64,000 bases of DNA. Origin: Clarkia xantiana subsp. parviflora (lineage: Eukaryota; Streptophyta; Magnoliopsida; Myrtales; Onagraceae). The notes beneath the pieces are model-generated. The model made no database searches, had not been told where the DNA came from, and saw only the letters and a program-made list of their open reading frames with translations. Made by a program: the position numbers and the translations under genes. Below are positions 24,141-35,620 of this stretch, piece by piece. The DNA lies in contig JAPTYO010000027.1 of assembly GCA_036873135.1 (NCBI GenBank), forward strand, positions 2,561,195-2,625,194, read 5' to 3'. Position 1 is the first letter of the stretch; every line of letters starts with the position of its first letter.

Positions 24141-24523
24141 ATGAGTAAGCTATCTTCTTCTAAGACCTCCCATGGTGGTTCCTCTCTTAGGATTCCTTTT
24201 ACTATTACTGAGTATGCTGAGTATTTTATGGGAAAGCATTTTCTGGATCCTGACTTGAGCCCGGACTATGTCCCGGATATCTTCGATCCTGAGTCAGAGT
24301 CCGATTCTTACTTAGAGTCGATCCTTAAGGATGAGTTGGCTTTTCTTAGTCGCTCTGAGCATTTTCTCGTGGTCTATTATGAGAATATTTTAAGGAAGAA
24401 GGAGTTTGGCCTTTACGTTAGGACGACAATGCTATGTAGTTTAGATCAGCCCACATTTCGCTTTTCTTTGCACGACCGTAACACTCGTAGCTCTATCACT
24501 AAACCTCCCGATGTGATGGTGGC
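24141..24523 (+). pseudogene. E1 opposite-strand ORF, truncated by E2
   Basis: ATG at 24141 opens 127 codons before the E2 LTR starts; the frame then reads on into LTR sequence as a chance fusion. The product starts MSKLSSSKTSHGG, has an acidic central part (DPESESDSYLES) and an alpha-helical stretch with LAFLSRSEHFLVVYYENIL. I do not recognise a family. It lies between the 3' LTR and the missing pol, in opposite orientation, as does the better preserved gene of element I. Only its first part survives. Confidence 0.5.
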
Positions 24524-25225
24524 TATTGGATATACGCCCAAGCTGTTATTGGACCCGGAAATTGGGCCACTATCGATTATAATTCGAAACTTGGAAAATG
24601 GACACCCGAGGCCCATCACTTGGGCCCGGAAACAACACGGGTGGAGAAACCCACTCAGAAGGCCCCGAGGGATAAATTCCCTCGGGGGGGGGGGGGGGGT
24701 AACCCGAGCGGAACGTTGGGGATACCCGTACGGGTATCCCCCCTTCCCCCGGACGACATATCGCCCGGAGCTCGCCCTTGTAGGACATTTTACAACACTT
24801 GAGCATATTAAGTTCATGCACGGTCGAACCGAGGTCAAATGCACCATATTTACGATTAAGGCAAACTTATATTACGAAACTGCCACTACCAGACCAGGAA
24901 AGCATTGGAACCAGAGCGGTTCAATAGGAATTCTATAAATAGAGACCTCCCCCCCACATTTGAAGGTAATTAATCACTCTCTCTCTAAGCTCGTTTATCT
25001 CTCTAAAGTTTATACTTACTTAAGCATTAGAGTGGGCTTAGCAGGAACCCCCGCCCCTCGGTGCCATTCACAGGTATCCAAGGAGAAGGAGCAGGAATAT
25101 GAGAAGTAGAAGTCCACAGAGCGAGAACTCGAGAAGAAGAAGCCCAAGAAGAAGGAGAGAACAAAAGGAGAAGCCCATGAAGGAAACTCGTGTGCAAACA
25201 TTTGGAGCCGTGCGCTGGATTCGAA
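24524..25225 (+). repeat. E2 5' LTR and PBS
   Basis: The LTR begins TATTGGATATACGCCC (probably a mutated TGTTGG) and ends GTGCAAACA at 25200. The adjacent tttggagccgtgcgctgg is a decayed TTGGCGCCGT-type PBS. TATAAA lies near 24935. A run of 16 G at 24684-24699 sits in U3. Confidence 0.75.
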
Positions 25226-25257
25226 CAAAAAGCAAGTAGCATACTACCTGCGGTCGA

Positions 25258-25586
25258 TGGCAGCAAACATGAAGCAAGTTAGGGGGACAAGCAAGGCAAG
25301 CACCTGTAGGGGGAAGCAGGCAGGCTCTAGTGGTAAGCCAAGAGGCAACCATTGAAAGAGGACGTGAAGAGGCGAGGAATGAGGAACATCCAATCCCTGA
25401 GGAACAACATTCCTCAACAAACGCCCACCCAGAGCCAACAATAAACCAGCCACAACCCCAACCACCCCAACAAGCAAGAACAAACCCTCAGACATACAAC
25501 ATCACGCCTGAACTAATGGCAGCTATAGAGAACATTGTAGATTGAAGGGAGTGTCTGAGGGTGAACCTAAGGCAGGAGCAACCAAG
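25258..25586 (+). pseudogene. E2 gag N-terminal part, before the F insertion
   Basis: Starts MAANMKQVRGTSK with a stop about 32 codons in. It continues as a Gln/Pro-rich frame from 25330 to a stop at 25545 (ITPELMAAIENIVD), then about 13 further codons to F. The same TPELM segment occurs in the gag-like remnants of A1 and B. Confidence 0.65.
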
Positions 25587-26078
25587 TGTCACGGGCTTGG
25601 AGCTTTCCACGCTCCTAGTGGAATACGCCTGCGAGGCATCCGACCTTCCCATATCAGGATCAGCCCTCTTTACTCCAAAGACCAGTTCTCGAAGCCCAAC
25701 TCGCACTGTGCATATGGACGAAACGGGTGGTTAGGGCTCTTGGCTCCGGAGAGCAGCTTAACTAGTTTTCGGCCTGCCCTGGCCATCATCAGGAGAGCGA
25801 CATTAGCTCCCAAACCAGCAGGATCCCGAAGGATATGCAACTTCTTACCGATAACAAACATGACATTGGAAACCAGCCATTGGCTTTCAAGCGACACCCC
25901 ATGTATGGTGGGGGGGGGGGGGGGGGGGGGGAGGGGGAGAGAGATCCACATCTATCATATGTCCTGGCTTGGCTTCCAACAACTACTCCCCCCTAAAGAG
26001 CTTTATATACAAAAAATCCCTTGGACGTAGTAGAATTTGGTGTGCTCCAACTTGCACCATTTTTCCAGGCAGGTGACA
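25587..26078 (-). repeat. F 3' LTR
   Basis: 492 bp with a 22-G run at 25910-25931. The partner LTR has 15 G at 28706-28720. The two LTRs differ at many other positions, so F is not recent. Confidence 0.88.
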
Positions 26079-26675
26079 TTCTCCCCTACCCAACCAATGC
26101 CAACGCCCTCGTTGCGCGAACCCTCTACTTCTAGAAAACTTCAGTTCTTCCACAAAAGTGCACTTCACCACGCCATCAATGATCTGCCTTCTAATGTATG
26201 TTCAGAGTTGCTTTTTGCGTATTGTCCCCTCCTTCCTGAGAAGATCAACTTCCTCGTTGGTTGACGTTATGTTTGTTTCCGGGGCGCTTTAGGCCTACCA
26301 ACAATAAACCACCACTACAAAGCCTTTGAGACATTCTCCTCCTCGCTCCTGGAGAAACGTCTACCGCGCCTAAGAGATTTCCCACCTCATAGGACGCTAC
26401 TTGACAACTTGCCTACGCCATTCCAGCAGTCAATATCACCTGCTCGAGTATGGTCAGGATTGCTTTTCAAGAAACCTGCCACCGCCCTTCAAGCAGTGAT
26501 CCCGGATGCACCTTCCTCAAGCAGTGCTCCAAACAGTCACGTAACTCAGACTTCCTCGTCGAACAACTCCTCGATCGGAACCCTTGTTCGTTAAAAGTCG
26601 CACCACCTGATGGCATCTCGTGGTAAAGTAATTCGCAACCACCACTATCGTTCAGAGTCCGCACCATTCATATAT
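26079..26675 (-). other. F interior, left part
   Basis: Purine tract (minus strand) at 26079-26091, then about 580 bp without a supported gene. A 61-codon frame at 26409-26594 has no recognisable motif. TATAT at 26671-26675 is the target-site copy of G. Confidence 0.6.
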
Positions 26676-28334
26676 TATTGAGATATTATATGTATGGGGA
26701 CTAATATCTAATTATGCTAAGTTGTCATAGTTCTAGTATTTACATTCTAGTCCCTAATGTTTACTAGAGTTTTCATATTAGCCCATGAGGTCTCCTATAT
26801 AAAGGAGCCTCCACTATTGTAATGGTGAAGCAACCTTCTCATATCATGTTTAGTATAATGAAAGGATTGCTCTCTTCATACTCTCCAACCTCTCTACAAT
26901 TATAAACGTATATTGAGATATTATATGTATGGGGACTAATATCTAATTATGCTAAGTTGTCATAGTTCTAGTATTTACATTCTAGTCCCTAATGTTTACT
27001 AGAGTTTTCATATTAGCCCATGAGGTCTCCTATATAAAGGAGCCTCCACTATTGTAATGGTGAAGCAAACCTTATCATTATGTTTAGTATATTGAAAGCT
27101 TTGCTCCTATCATTCTCTCCAACCATTCTACAATTATAAACGTTAATATGGTATCAGAGCTATTTTCGATCTTGGTGTTTTGATTTCAATTTCGTTTTTC
27201 AATTATTTCCAGAAATTTTTCCAGAAATTTTTTCCTTGCCGTGAGTTAAGTCCCTAGCCCCGAAAAATACCCATTTGATTTACACCTCTTCTTCCAAAAT
27301 TGACATCACCAATCGACCCAGCAACCTCCGGCGAACATTCTGCAGTTTCCGGCGCCGTCAGAAACCACCACACGCGCTCTCACGCGCCGCCGCGTGAGTT
27401 GAGCCCCGCCGGCGCGTGCAGGCCACGCGCCACCTTCCCGATGTCCAATCGTTGCGAAATTTAGTTTTTCGGAATCGTCTCGGTCTCACGATTCCATTGA
27501 TATATTATACGTCAAATTCCGAGGTGATTTGGTTGTTCGAATCTTACTGTTAAAATTCAGCTGAATTGATGCAATTCTGCTACTGTTTCATTGGATTTTG
27601 CTGCTGTTGTTTGCATCTGTTCATCATTGCTGAAATCTGCTGTCCCGGGTTGAGTATTATGGCTGGAATCGTTTATTTGCTGCGGTTTAGATGCTGTTTT
27701 TGCTGGATTTGCTGCTGTAAATGCTGAAATTCTGCTGAAATTCTGCTGAAATTCTGCTGAAATTGCTGGAAATCGGCTGGAAATTGCTGGAAAATGCAGA
27801 AATGTGCAGAAAATTGCTGTTTTTAGCTGAAATTTAGTGTGCCGTGATGGATATGCTGTGGTTTTGATGATATTATGATGGATTCGAGCTATAGATAGCT
27901 TGATTGATGGATTTCAACTGTTTTTCGGTTGAATTTGTTGAAGTTTGAAGATTGGAGCATGTGGCTTCATTTTTTTGTTTGTTGATGATTGGGGTTTGAA
28001 AGCTCCGTTTTGAAGATTGATTTTTGGGATTCAATTGTTAAAGATTGATGATGTGTTTCGGATTGAAGAAGGAAGAAAAAGGAAAAGATGGGGGAATATT
28101 GAGATATTATATGTATGGGGACTAATATCTAATTATGCTAAGTTGTCATAGTTCTAGTATTTACATTCTAGTCCCTAATGTTTACTAGAGTTTTCATATT
28201 AGCCCATGAGGTCTCCTATATAAAGGAGCCTCCACTATTGTAATGGTGAAGCAAACCTTATCATTATGTTTAGTATATTGAAAGCTTTGCTCCTATCATT
28301 CTCTCCAACCATTCTACAATTATAAACGTTAATA
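26676..28334 (+). mobile_element. G: small element with three LTR copies
   Basis: LTR copies at 26676-26910, 26911-27148 and 28097-28334 start TATTGAGATATTATATG. The last two are 238 bp, end TTAATA and look identical. The initiator-Met PBS TGGTATCAGAGC at 27149 follows the second, and a purine-rich tract ending gatgggggaa (about 28070-28096) precedes the third. The outer flanks carry the TSD TATAT (26671-26675 and 28335-28339). The 948-bp interior has no gag or pol. The extra first LTR differs from the others in its last 70 bp. Confidence 0.88.
27149..28096 (+). other. G interior
   Basis: Non-coding: the PBS, a GC-rich stretch (27340-27440), repeated gctgaaattct 11-mers (27720-27770), then the polypurine tract. 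No frame above background. Confidence 0.7.
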
Positions 28335-28857
28335 TATATATTATTTGAAATCTCCTTGGGTCGAGAACTCTGCTCTGATACCACTTGTCACGGGTTTGGA
28401 GCTTTCCACGCTTCCAGCGGAATACGCCCGCGGGGCATCCGACCTTCCCACATCCGGATCAGCCCTATTTACTCTTAAGCTCAGTTCTCGAGCCCAACTC
28501 GCACTACGCATACGGACGTAACGTGTCGTGGTTAGGGGTCTTTGCTTCGGAGAGCAGCTTAACTGGTTTTCCGCTTGCCTTGGCCATCATCAAGAGAGAG
28601 GCATTAGCTCCCAAACCCGCAGGATCCGAAGGATATGCAACCTCATACCGATAACAACTAAGACATTGGAAACCAGCCATTGGTTTCAAGTGACGCCCCA
28701 TGTATGGGGGGGGGGGGGGGAGCGATCCACATCCATCACGTCCTGGCTTGGCTTCCAAATACTACTCCCCCCTAAAGAGATTTATATACAAAAACTCCCT
28801 TGGACGTAGTAGACGTTGGTGTGCTCCAACTTGCACCACTTTTCCAGGCACGTGACA
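28335..28857 (-). repeat. F interior right end, PBS and 5' LTR
   Basis: The short AT-rich stretch and PBS (28370-28383) are followed by the 472-bp LTR 28386-28857 with a 15-G run. Confidence 0.85.
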
Positions 28858-30225
28858 CAAGGTACCAGGTATCACCTCCAAGATCAATGGGGGGACACCA
28901 ACAGGCATACAACCATTCCTACAATCCGCAATACCAATGACCAAGGGTATGCTTGACCCTAGAATGGCCAAGGGTATGCTGGACACCAGAATGGCCAAGG
29001 GTATGTTGGACAACAGAATGACCAAGGGTATGTTGGTCCCCAGAATGAAAGGCAACAGAACATGGCGGCAATAACCCTCACGAAGGAGGAGATAGATGAC
29101 CTAATAGCCAAGAAGATAAAGGATTTAAAGGGAAGAGCAATGCATAAGCTAAGGGATAGAGCATCACATCCTTTCACACAAGAGCTTATCCATGTATTGG
29201 TCCCACCGAATGTGACACCTCGTCCAATTCCTGACTATGTTGGGAAAGGGGATTCAATGCAACACATTCAAAATCATGAGTCATCTCTTCTAGGAAGAAC
29301 CGCGATCGAGGATCACTATGCAATGATATTCCCCTCAACCCTCTCAGGGAACGCTTCATCTAGTTTTTCAGTCTACCCCAAGCATCAATAGACTCATGAG
29401 AAGGTCTAAAAGACAAGTTTATCCAGCAATACCTAGGGGAGAGACAGGTCTTGAAGGGCGACTCAACTTTGGACGATGTGAAGCAAGGATATGACGAGTC
29501 TCTCATGGCGACAGAGCTCTCAGAGGGGGAGATAGTACGTGCTTTCTTAAGGAATTTGGGACGCCGGGGGTCATCACGAGCTGTCAATGTGAGGTGCTAC
29601 AAATTAACTCTTTGGAGGAGCTAGCGGAAAGAGTCAAGGCATATATCGATTTGGAGCGTTCGTGGTAAAATCGAAAAAAGGGATATGAAGCCAGTACACC
29701 TGACAACAACAAGCCATGAAAAGGAAAGCCGCAACAGCCGCCTAGATGGCAAGCATGACGCCATAAAGAGGAGCAAGGGCCAACGAGCAAGCAAGACCCC
29801 AAGGCATCCACAACATTGTTTTCACCCCTCTCACAAGGGAGGCCTCGGTAATCCTGCTGGAGATGAAGAGGCTTAATTTGTGGACTCCTCCAACAGAGAA
29901 AAGGACGGGAAGAATGGGAAACAATATGGAGCAGTGGTGTGAATACCATGATGTCAACGGGCACCACACTGACAATTGCTTCAACCTCCAGCGTGACTTA
30001 GAGAATCTAATCCAGGAAGGCATGTTGAATTGCTTTGTTAAAGATGAAAGAAAAAGAGAAAGAAGTCCCCATCCAAGACACACCCAAAGGAAAAGGAGAG
30101 GAGAAAATTGAGGACTACCCTCCCCCACCAAACAGAAAAGGAACCATCAATGTCATCCATGGTGGCATGGCAGCGGGGGGAGAGACCTCTAACTTTAGAG
30201 AGGTGTATGTGGCCCAGTAAACGAA
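28858..30225 (+). pseudogene. E2 gag, continued after F
   Basis: Frames resume after F with four short repeats around the motif QGYAG/VGPQN (28940-29050). The gag body follows: EEIDDLIAKKIKDL and PFTQELIHVLVP, then DYVGKGDSMQHIQ, which corresponds to the conserved YDGxxDPxxH of plant gypsy gag. A zinc-knuckle-like CEYHDVNGHHTDNC lies near 29940. Several frameshifts and stops (about 29390, 29600, 29690) separate the pieces. Gag would form the particle shell; this copy cannot make a full protein. Confidence 0.75.
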
Positions 30226-30816
30226 ATGCCTCCATTTGGAAAACGCCAAAGGCCGGTCGAGAACATGAAGATAGCCTTCTCAGACGAAGACCTAAAGTAT
30301 GTGGTATACCCACACGATGATGCCTTGGTTATGACAATGGACACTGCTGGCTACGACGTAAAGAGAATGTTAGTGGACGGGGGCAGCTCCACAAACATTC
30401 TACACATCGACGATGTAAAAGAAATCAGGAGGACAGCGGGACCTCAGGCCCGTAAACTCCCCGTTGGTGTGCTTTACAGGGGCAAACACATTTCCTCTCG
30501 GGACAATAACCCTTCCAGTGACCTTCGGTGAAGGATGGACGCAAGTCAAATTTAAAATAACATTCGTAGTAGTGGAGGAGCTAGGGGCATATAATCGAAT
30601 ACTAGGAAGCACGACCATCAAACCAAACCTCATAGTTCCGTCCCCCGTGCATCAAAAGATGAAGTTCTCAACACCGAATGGCATAGAAGAAGTATTAGGG
30701 GACCAAGCAGCTTCAAAAAAATGCTACCTAAATGCCATGAAGAGAAGGGCATATCAAGGGTTACCCATTGCCTTCATAGAAACATCAAGGGGAAATCCAA
30801 AAGAAGGAGCCAAGTA
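30226..30816 (+). pseudogene. E2 aspartic protease region
   Basis: Two overlapping frames, joined by a frameshift near 30480, give a retropepsin-like domain: YPHDDALVMTMDT, then the catalytic LVDGGSSTNIL, then FPLGTITLPVTFGEGW, AYNRILGSTTIKP and HQKMKFSTPNG. The stop at about 30816 and the following H LTR end the coding region before RT. The catalytic Asp is intact, unlike in A1 and B. Confidence 0.8.
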
Positions 30817-30830
30817 AGGTTGGAAGAGAA

Positions 30831-31493
30831 TGCTGGGTATGGTACAGGTCTGCTTCCACTTGGGTAGCTTCGGGCTTCTTTTCCACGAACGGGCTCTGGA
30901 TGTGTGCACGGGAACGGGTATCTGTCTGTATGCCACGATCCTGGAAACACGATCCTCGAACTAATCTTCAACTTCCCGACCTTGATCTCTCGAACTCTGG
31001 ATCATGCACAAGGAGCAGTAACCAGCGTGGGAGAAGGGGGGATGCTGGTTGGGCCCTCTCCGACGCTCAAGTCAAAATCTCTAGAGAGAGAAGTCAGAGC
31101 ATCCAATGTCCAAAATGAGGGAGTTGTTTAAAATGGGAGACCTAGGCCTCTATTTATAGGGAACCTAAGGATCATGCCCAGTTTTGAACGGCCTTATGTC
31201 GGTATGAAGGAAAACGTATACCTTCATCAAGGTGGACTATGCGTGCTCTGACTTCTCGCACTTGGCAAAATAATCGGGATAAGCGCGCGTAGAACGTCGG
31301 TAATCCGGACAGGGTCTGGATTGCCTTAGGGCAATCCGGAAGTCCCCCAGTCCGGGTACTGCGCGTATTCTGGACCGTTTTGGACTTGGGGTGTCCGCGG
31401 AAGAGTTCTTTTTACGGGTTTTGGAATATTTTGCGAGGCCCGCAATGTAAATACGAACCCGAATTGGACAGATATCTAACACTTGCCCCCGAG
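30831..31493 (-). repeat. H 3' LTR and polypurine tract
   Basis: On the minus strand the LTR starts TGTTAGATATCTGTCC (31481) and ends ACCCAGCA (30831), 651 bp. TATAAA on the minus strand lies near 31152-31158. The tract at 31482-31493 precedes it. The left boundary is inferred from the TG...CA rule without a partner LTR. Confidence 0.7.
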
Positions 31494-31977
31494 TCAAGTA
31501 GCGGTTCAAAACCCATACTTGACTCTTTTTAAGATAAGATATTCGTCCAATTTAGGTTCGGTACTGACCTCAAGGGTGGCCTGTTTATCAATTCGAGTGT
31601 TGGGATCATAAATTTGACCAAATTCAATTTTTCGCCGTACGTATGTAATCTGTTTATAGGGTTAGCGTAGCGGACAATATACGTATAACAACATGAAATT
31701 ACATTCGCAATATCATGTAATAAGGGAAATAATTGTAATAATAAAGAATTATACAACGTGATAATATCATGGTACACGATGTAAGCATATAACGCGTTGT
31801 CAACATGTAGATGACGACATAGTAAACGGATGACGTAATCATGCAATAAGCAAAACATTTAGAATAATATGAAATTGGAGAGCATGTATATAATCATGAA
31901 GCATGGTGTAAACGTGAGACATGATGTAAACATGAAATTCATAAATAAGAAACGTGCATGATAAATTCTATGTATGT
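31494..31977 (-). other. H interior left of B
   Basis: AT-rich, no supported gene. Ends with TATGT (31973-31977), the target-site copy of B. Confidence 0.6.
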
Positions 31978-33100
31978 TGTTAGGTTATAAAGTCTAGGTC
32001 AACGGGTCGTCAATCTAGGATTTATCTCCCACTAATGAAATGTCGGGTTCAGTGTTCCTAGGACTAGTCATTCTGATACATGCCCTTCTGCTCCCTTGGG
32101 GTAGTCGTTCTGATATATGTCCTTCTCTTCTCTCCTTCTGACCTCCTTTCCTTCTCTCCTTCTGACCTCCTTTCCTTCTCTCCTTCTGACCTCCTGAGGC
32201 TTGTACTTCTTACCCCTTGGGCTTGTCCTACTGCTCTATGCTCTTCTGCTTCCTTGACTCTCTTCTCCTTGCCACCCTGCAAGAGGGGCAATACCAGGCA
32301 CAGAGGGGGGTGGTGCCTGATGAACCCTCTCCGATGCCTAAGTCAGTACGGTTTTAGAGAGATAAAGCTAGAGAGATGTCAGAGCAAAATTGTGCAACTT
32401 GCCAGGATGATCAAATGAATAGTGGAGGTGGGGTATTTATAGGCAACGGTGTCATTAAGGTGGCTTAATGACATCGTTAACCTTTAAACACAGTTAACTA
32501 ACCTTTAAACGCATAATTAGGACCTTAGGATACGGAGAAGGTAGGCATAATAAACCGAGTATTGGAGTCCAAGGGTGGTGCCGGGGCCCTTGGGGGGAGG
32601 GAAATCCGACCCCCAAGGGTAGGGGTTGGGTGAGGGCACTCAACCCCTCCTAGGGAGGATGGGGTTGGCCAACCCCATCCCCCCTAGGGGAGATCGGGTT
32701 GGCTGACCCGATCTCTCCTAGGAGAGATCGGGTTGGTCCACCCGATCTCCCCTAGGGGAGGTCGGGTTGGCTGACCCGATCTCCCCTAGGGGAGGTCGGG
32801 TTGGCTGACCCGATCTCCCCTAGGGGAGGTCGGGTTGGCTGACCCGATCTCCCCTAGGGGAGGTCGGGTTGGCTGACCCGATCTCCCCTAGGGGAGGTCG
32901 GGTGTGGCCACCCAACCTCACCTAGGTGAGTTTGACTCGGCCGGACGAGCGCTTCGGCCTCGTCCGAGCCGTTGGTGTTCTCGCGAAGTGTTTGGGTTGA
33001 AGTTTCGATTTACAATCATTAACGGGGTGATAAAAATATAACGATTCGGAAGTCAACGGGTTCAAATTGGGCGTATATCCATCACATGCCCCCGATTCAA
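31978..33100 (-). repeat. B 3' LTR and polypurine tract
   Basis: 1107 bp, 131 bp longer than the 5' LTR, mainly because it holds three more 34-bp palindromic U3 units (32640-32935). TATA box (minus) at 32436-32441. The tract at 33085-33100 reads tcgggggcatg on the minus strand. Confidence 0.92.
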
Positions 33101-34181
33101 CCAATGGCCTAACCCTTGATTGACTCTATTTTAGGATGGTATGACACGCGCAATTTGAAACCGGGGTTTTACCTTTTATCTGAATGCTTACTTACCCATG
33201 GATGCGTGCCTCTGACTCTGCCCCCTGTCTTATAAGATAGAGGAAGTGTAAACGTCAGAGCAGTACGGACACGTGCCTAAGCACGCGTCCGTCTGAAGTG
33301 GGAATAATAAATCTTTCCTTGCTACGGACGTATATTTCGAAAAATACATGCTTGCGTAGGGATGCAATACGAATGCAACTAAGTGACTTAGGCTTCAATT
33401 TCATGCCGTGATTTGCCTAAGTGGAAAAAAATTTCAATTTTGGTCCGAAATTTTTCTAAGTATGGGATACTAGAAAATATGCCTATAGGATGTTAACTAG
33501 GAGTGAACATGGACATATCATGAACATGAGGATGAGTACTAGCATACATGCAAGTAGGAACATAAGGATGGGAGTGAGTGGAGACATGCTGCGATTGTAG
33601 TCATGAATGTATGCATGAATATATGGCGGCCATGTGCATGGACGTCTAAATGTTTGACCACATGGGAGTGTGTATGTGGGCATGCATATGAGTGCAAGCA
33701 TGAACATGTATGTATGTATGGATGGGTTGTGAGTATAAGCATGAGTGATGACATTGATGTACCTGTAGATGTTAATCATGAATATGAGCATAAGTGCAAA
33801 GGTGAGAGCATAGACCTCTCCTTTACTTGAGGGTGGGAACTCTGCCACTCAATGGGACACAACGTTCCGCCTCCCTCGTACTAGCGTGAGCATTGTCCAT
33901 TAATCTCGACCTTCGGCATGTGTAACATTTTTCCTTCATTCGTTGGAGCGTGTGTATAGCTCTTGACCTTTACCCTGCAATTTGTTCCCCATAAAAGTGA
34001 GGGTGAAAAAGCTTACAAGCTTTCTTCTTACCGCCGCGAGCGAAGGGGTCTATTGACATGTGTTAAGGGTTGACCCTTCCTTCGGATGTGCTGGAGCCTT
34101 GCTCCATTTGGGGAAACTAAAAGTTCGCCCTCTTCCCTTGGTGTTAAGGTTGCCCCCGTAGTAGGCGTATCTCGCCCCTCC
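33101..34181 (-). other. B 3' non-coding internal region
   Basis: No supported gene. It would serve as upstream region of the opposite-strand unit starting at 34182. The tandem-like catgtatgtatg stretches make spurious frames. Confidence 0.5.
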
Positions 34182-35095
34182 ATGAGTAAGGGTCGATCTT
34201 TGCGTTGGTTGCTCGTATAGATGACTCACTTTTGGGAAGCTTTCTTCTTCAGACAGGGAGGCCTTGAAGATCGTTTTCCAAGGTAGTCAGACCAAATCTG
34301 ACCGTCCTGTGTCTTGGGTGTCCGAGGCAGACTTGTATGAGGCAGGGACTCGTATGACCCCTTGTAGGTTGATTTCATGGAGAAACATACAAGGTGTAGG
34401 CAGAGCGTTCCGAACGTGCCGTTGAATCAGATGAGAGGGAAGAACCCTCTAGTTCTGCTTATCAGGCCAGGAAATTTTCTAAGTCAGGGGTGGCTGCTAA
34501 TGCTTCCAGTATGTTCTTTTTCCCTTCTTTTTTCTTTGTGATATACTTATGATTGTTCTCATGCTGCTTCCTTCTTGTTGTTAGAGCGTTCTTCCCTGGT
34601 TACCGAATGATTCTTGTGGTGGGTGAGAGTTCAAGTCAATCTAAATCCAAGGCGCGGAAACCTGACTCTGAGGTCTGGCCCTCGGCTGCCAAGGAGAAGG
34701 AAACCGCGAGAGGCTCTCCTTCAAGTGCCCCCTTGCTGACTCCCTCCCATGATAAGGAGGTAGTGGTTGAAGAGGCACCCTCTTTGCTTGACAAAAGGAA
34801 ACAACCTGTGGCTGGCGATGGGGTGATCATAGGTCTTGATGTCTCTTCTCTATCCCCTGCCCCCCAGCCGAGGGGCCGAGTCTCAAGTTTATTTCATCTT
34901 CATGTAGATTTGACGACTTTTGAAGGTGTTTTTGTCTTTCCTATGGGTTATGTTATTAACCCCTGCGTTGAAGATTTTTCTTTTGGTGATGGGTGTGATC
35001 ATCACCTTTCATTGAGGTTCCTTTCTCTTGCCATGGCTCTGATTAAGGTAGCGAATTCTTGCTTTGGAGTTTGGTGGAGACTGCTCTTGAGTTAG
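34182..35095 (+). pseudogene. B opposite-strand gene unit, best preserved of the A family
   Basis: Proposed model: ATGA ending at 34185, donor GTAAGG at 34186, acceptor cttcttcag at 34252, exon 2 from 34253, donor GTATGT at 34509, acceptor ttgttag at 34584, exon 3 to the stop at 35095. Exon 2 contains a clean frame of about 55 codons (DREALKIVFQGSQTK ... SWVSEADLYEAG) that A0 and A1 have lost by a 160-bp deletion. It then needs a frame change before the acidic ESDEREEP segment. Exon 3 has SQSKSKARKPDSEV and a Pro/Ser/Glu-rich tail. I do not recognise a domain. Start and splicing parallel the gene of element I. No proof of expression. Confidence 0.42.
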
Positions 35096-35424
35096 CCTCT
35101 ACTAGTATCGTAGTTGTGATCGTTGTGGGGATCGTTTTGTTATATGCCCTCAACAGTGCTTGTCGTGATTCTTTGCTTCATGGTTGATTTCGTGAGATAT
35201 GGAGGTTGTCTTCATAATGAGGACGTCTCCTTCCTAGTATCACCCAGTGGGTTGAAATATAAGTGCCTACCTTTGATGAGCGTACGAAGGGTGTTGTTTT
35301 TCCCTTTTTCTTGAACCTCCTCCCAGGGCTAGGCGTAGCCTTTTGATGTTCGTGGTCGGGATGGTGTCTTTACAATTCATGTCTTCGACAGATGTTTTAT
35401 GATGTGCTGCCATGATAATCACTT

Positions 35425-35620
35425 CGGGGTATGTGGACGTGATAGCCACTTCGTGATGTGTCGGAGTGATAGCCCTTCTGTAGTGTGTGGACATGATAGC
35501 AAGTTCAGGGTATGTGGACATGATAGCCACTTCAAGGTATGTGGACATGATAGCCACCTCAAGGTATGTGGACATGATAGCCACTTCAGTGTATGTGGAC
35601 ATGATAGCCACATCACGATG
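35425..35620 (-). repeat. 27-bp tandem repeat in B
   Basis: About seven copies of the same unit as in A0 and A1, inverted. Confidence 0.9.

Larger units (their letters stand above)
22950..24523 (-). mobile_element. E1: 3' fragment of a gypsy-type element
   Basis: Minus orientation. A partial LTR (22950-23184) is related to the E2 LTR (shared ggatatacgcccaagct and gattataattcgaaac). It is followed on its right by internal sequence with an opposite-strand gene unit. The left side is cut by C and the right side by the E2 LTR at 24524. gag and pol are not in the window. Confidence 0.65.
25587..28857 (-). mobile_element. F: small non-autonomous LTR element holding G
   Basis: LTRs 25587-26078 and 28386-28857 start TGTCACGGG and end GTGACA. 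The PBS (reverse complement of 28370-28383, TGGTATCAGAGCAG) adjoins the right LTR, and a purine tract (gggtaggggagaa on the minus strand) adjoins the left LTR, so it is on the minus strand. The flanking 4-bp match CAAG is at 25583-25586 and 28858-28861. Without G the interior is only about 640 bp and has no gag or pol, as in TRIM-like elements. It interrupts E2 gag. Confidence 0.85.
24524..30830 (+). mobile_element. E2: 5' part of a Tat-like Ty3/gypsy element
   Basis: Plus orientation: LTR 24524-25200, TGGAGCC-type PBS, gag start, the F insertion, the rest of gag, and protease. H follows at 30831. RT, RNase H, integrase and the 3' LTR are absent from the window and would lie beyond H. E2 is inserted into the opposite-strand ORF of E1. 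Confidence 0.75.

Noticed and set aside
24446..24847. 133-codon minus-strand frame across the E1/E2 junction
   Set aside because: Crosses an LTR boundary and a poly-G run; a chance frame.
31529..31858. 109-codon minus-strand frame in H
   Set aside because: AT-rich sequence with Tyr/His/Ile-biased translation and no motif; cut near the B insertion.
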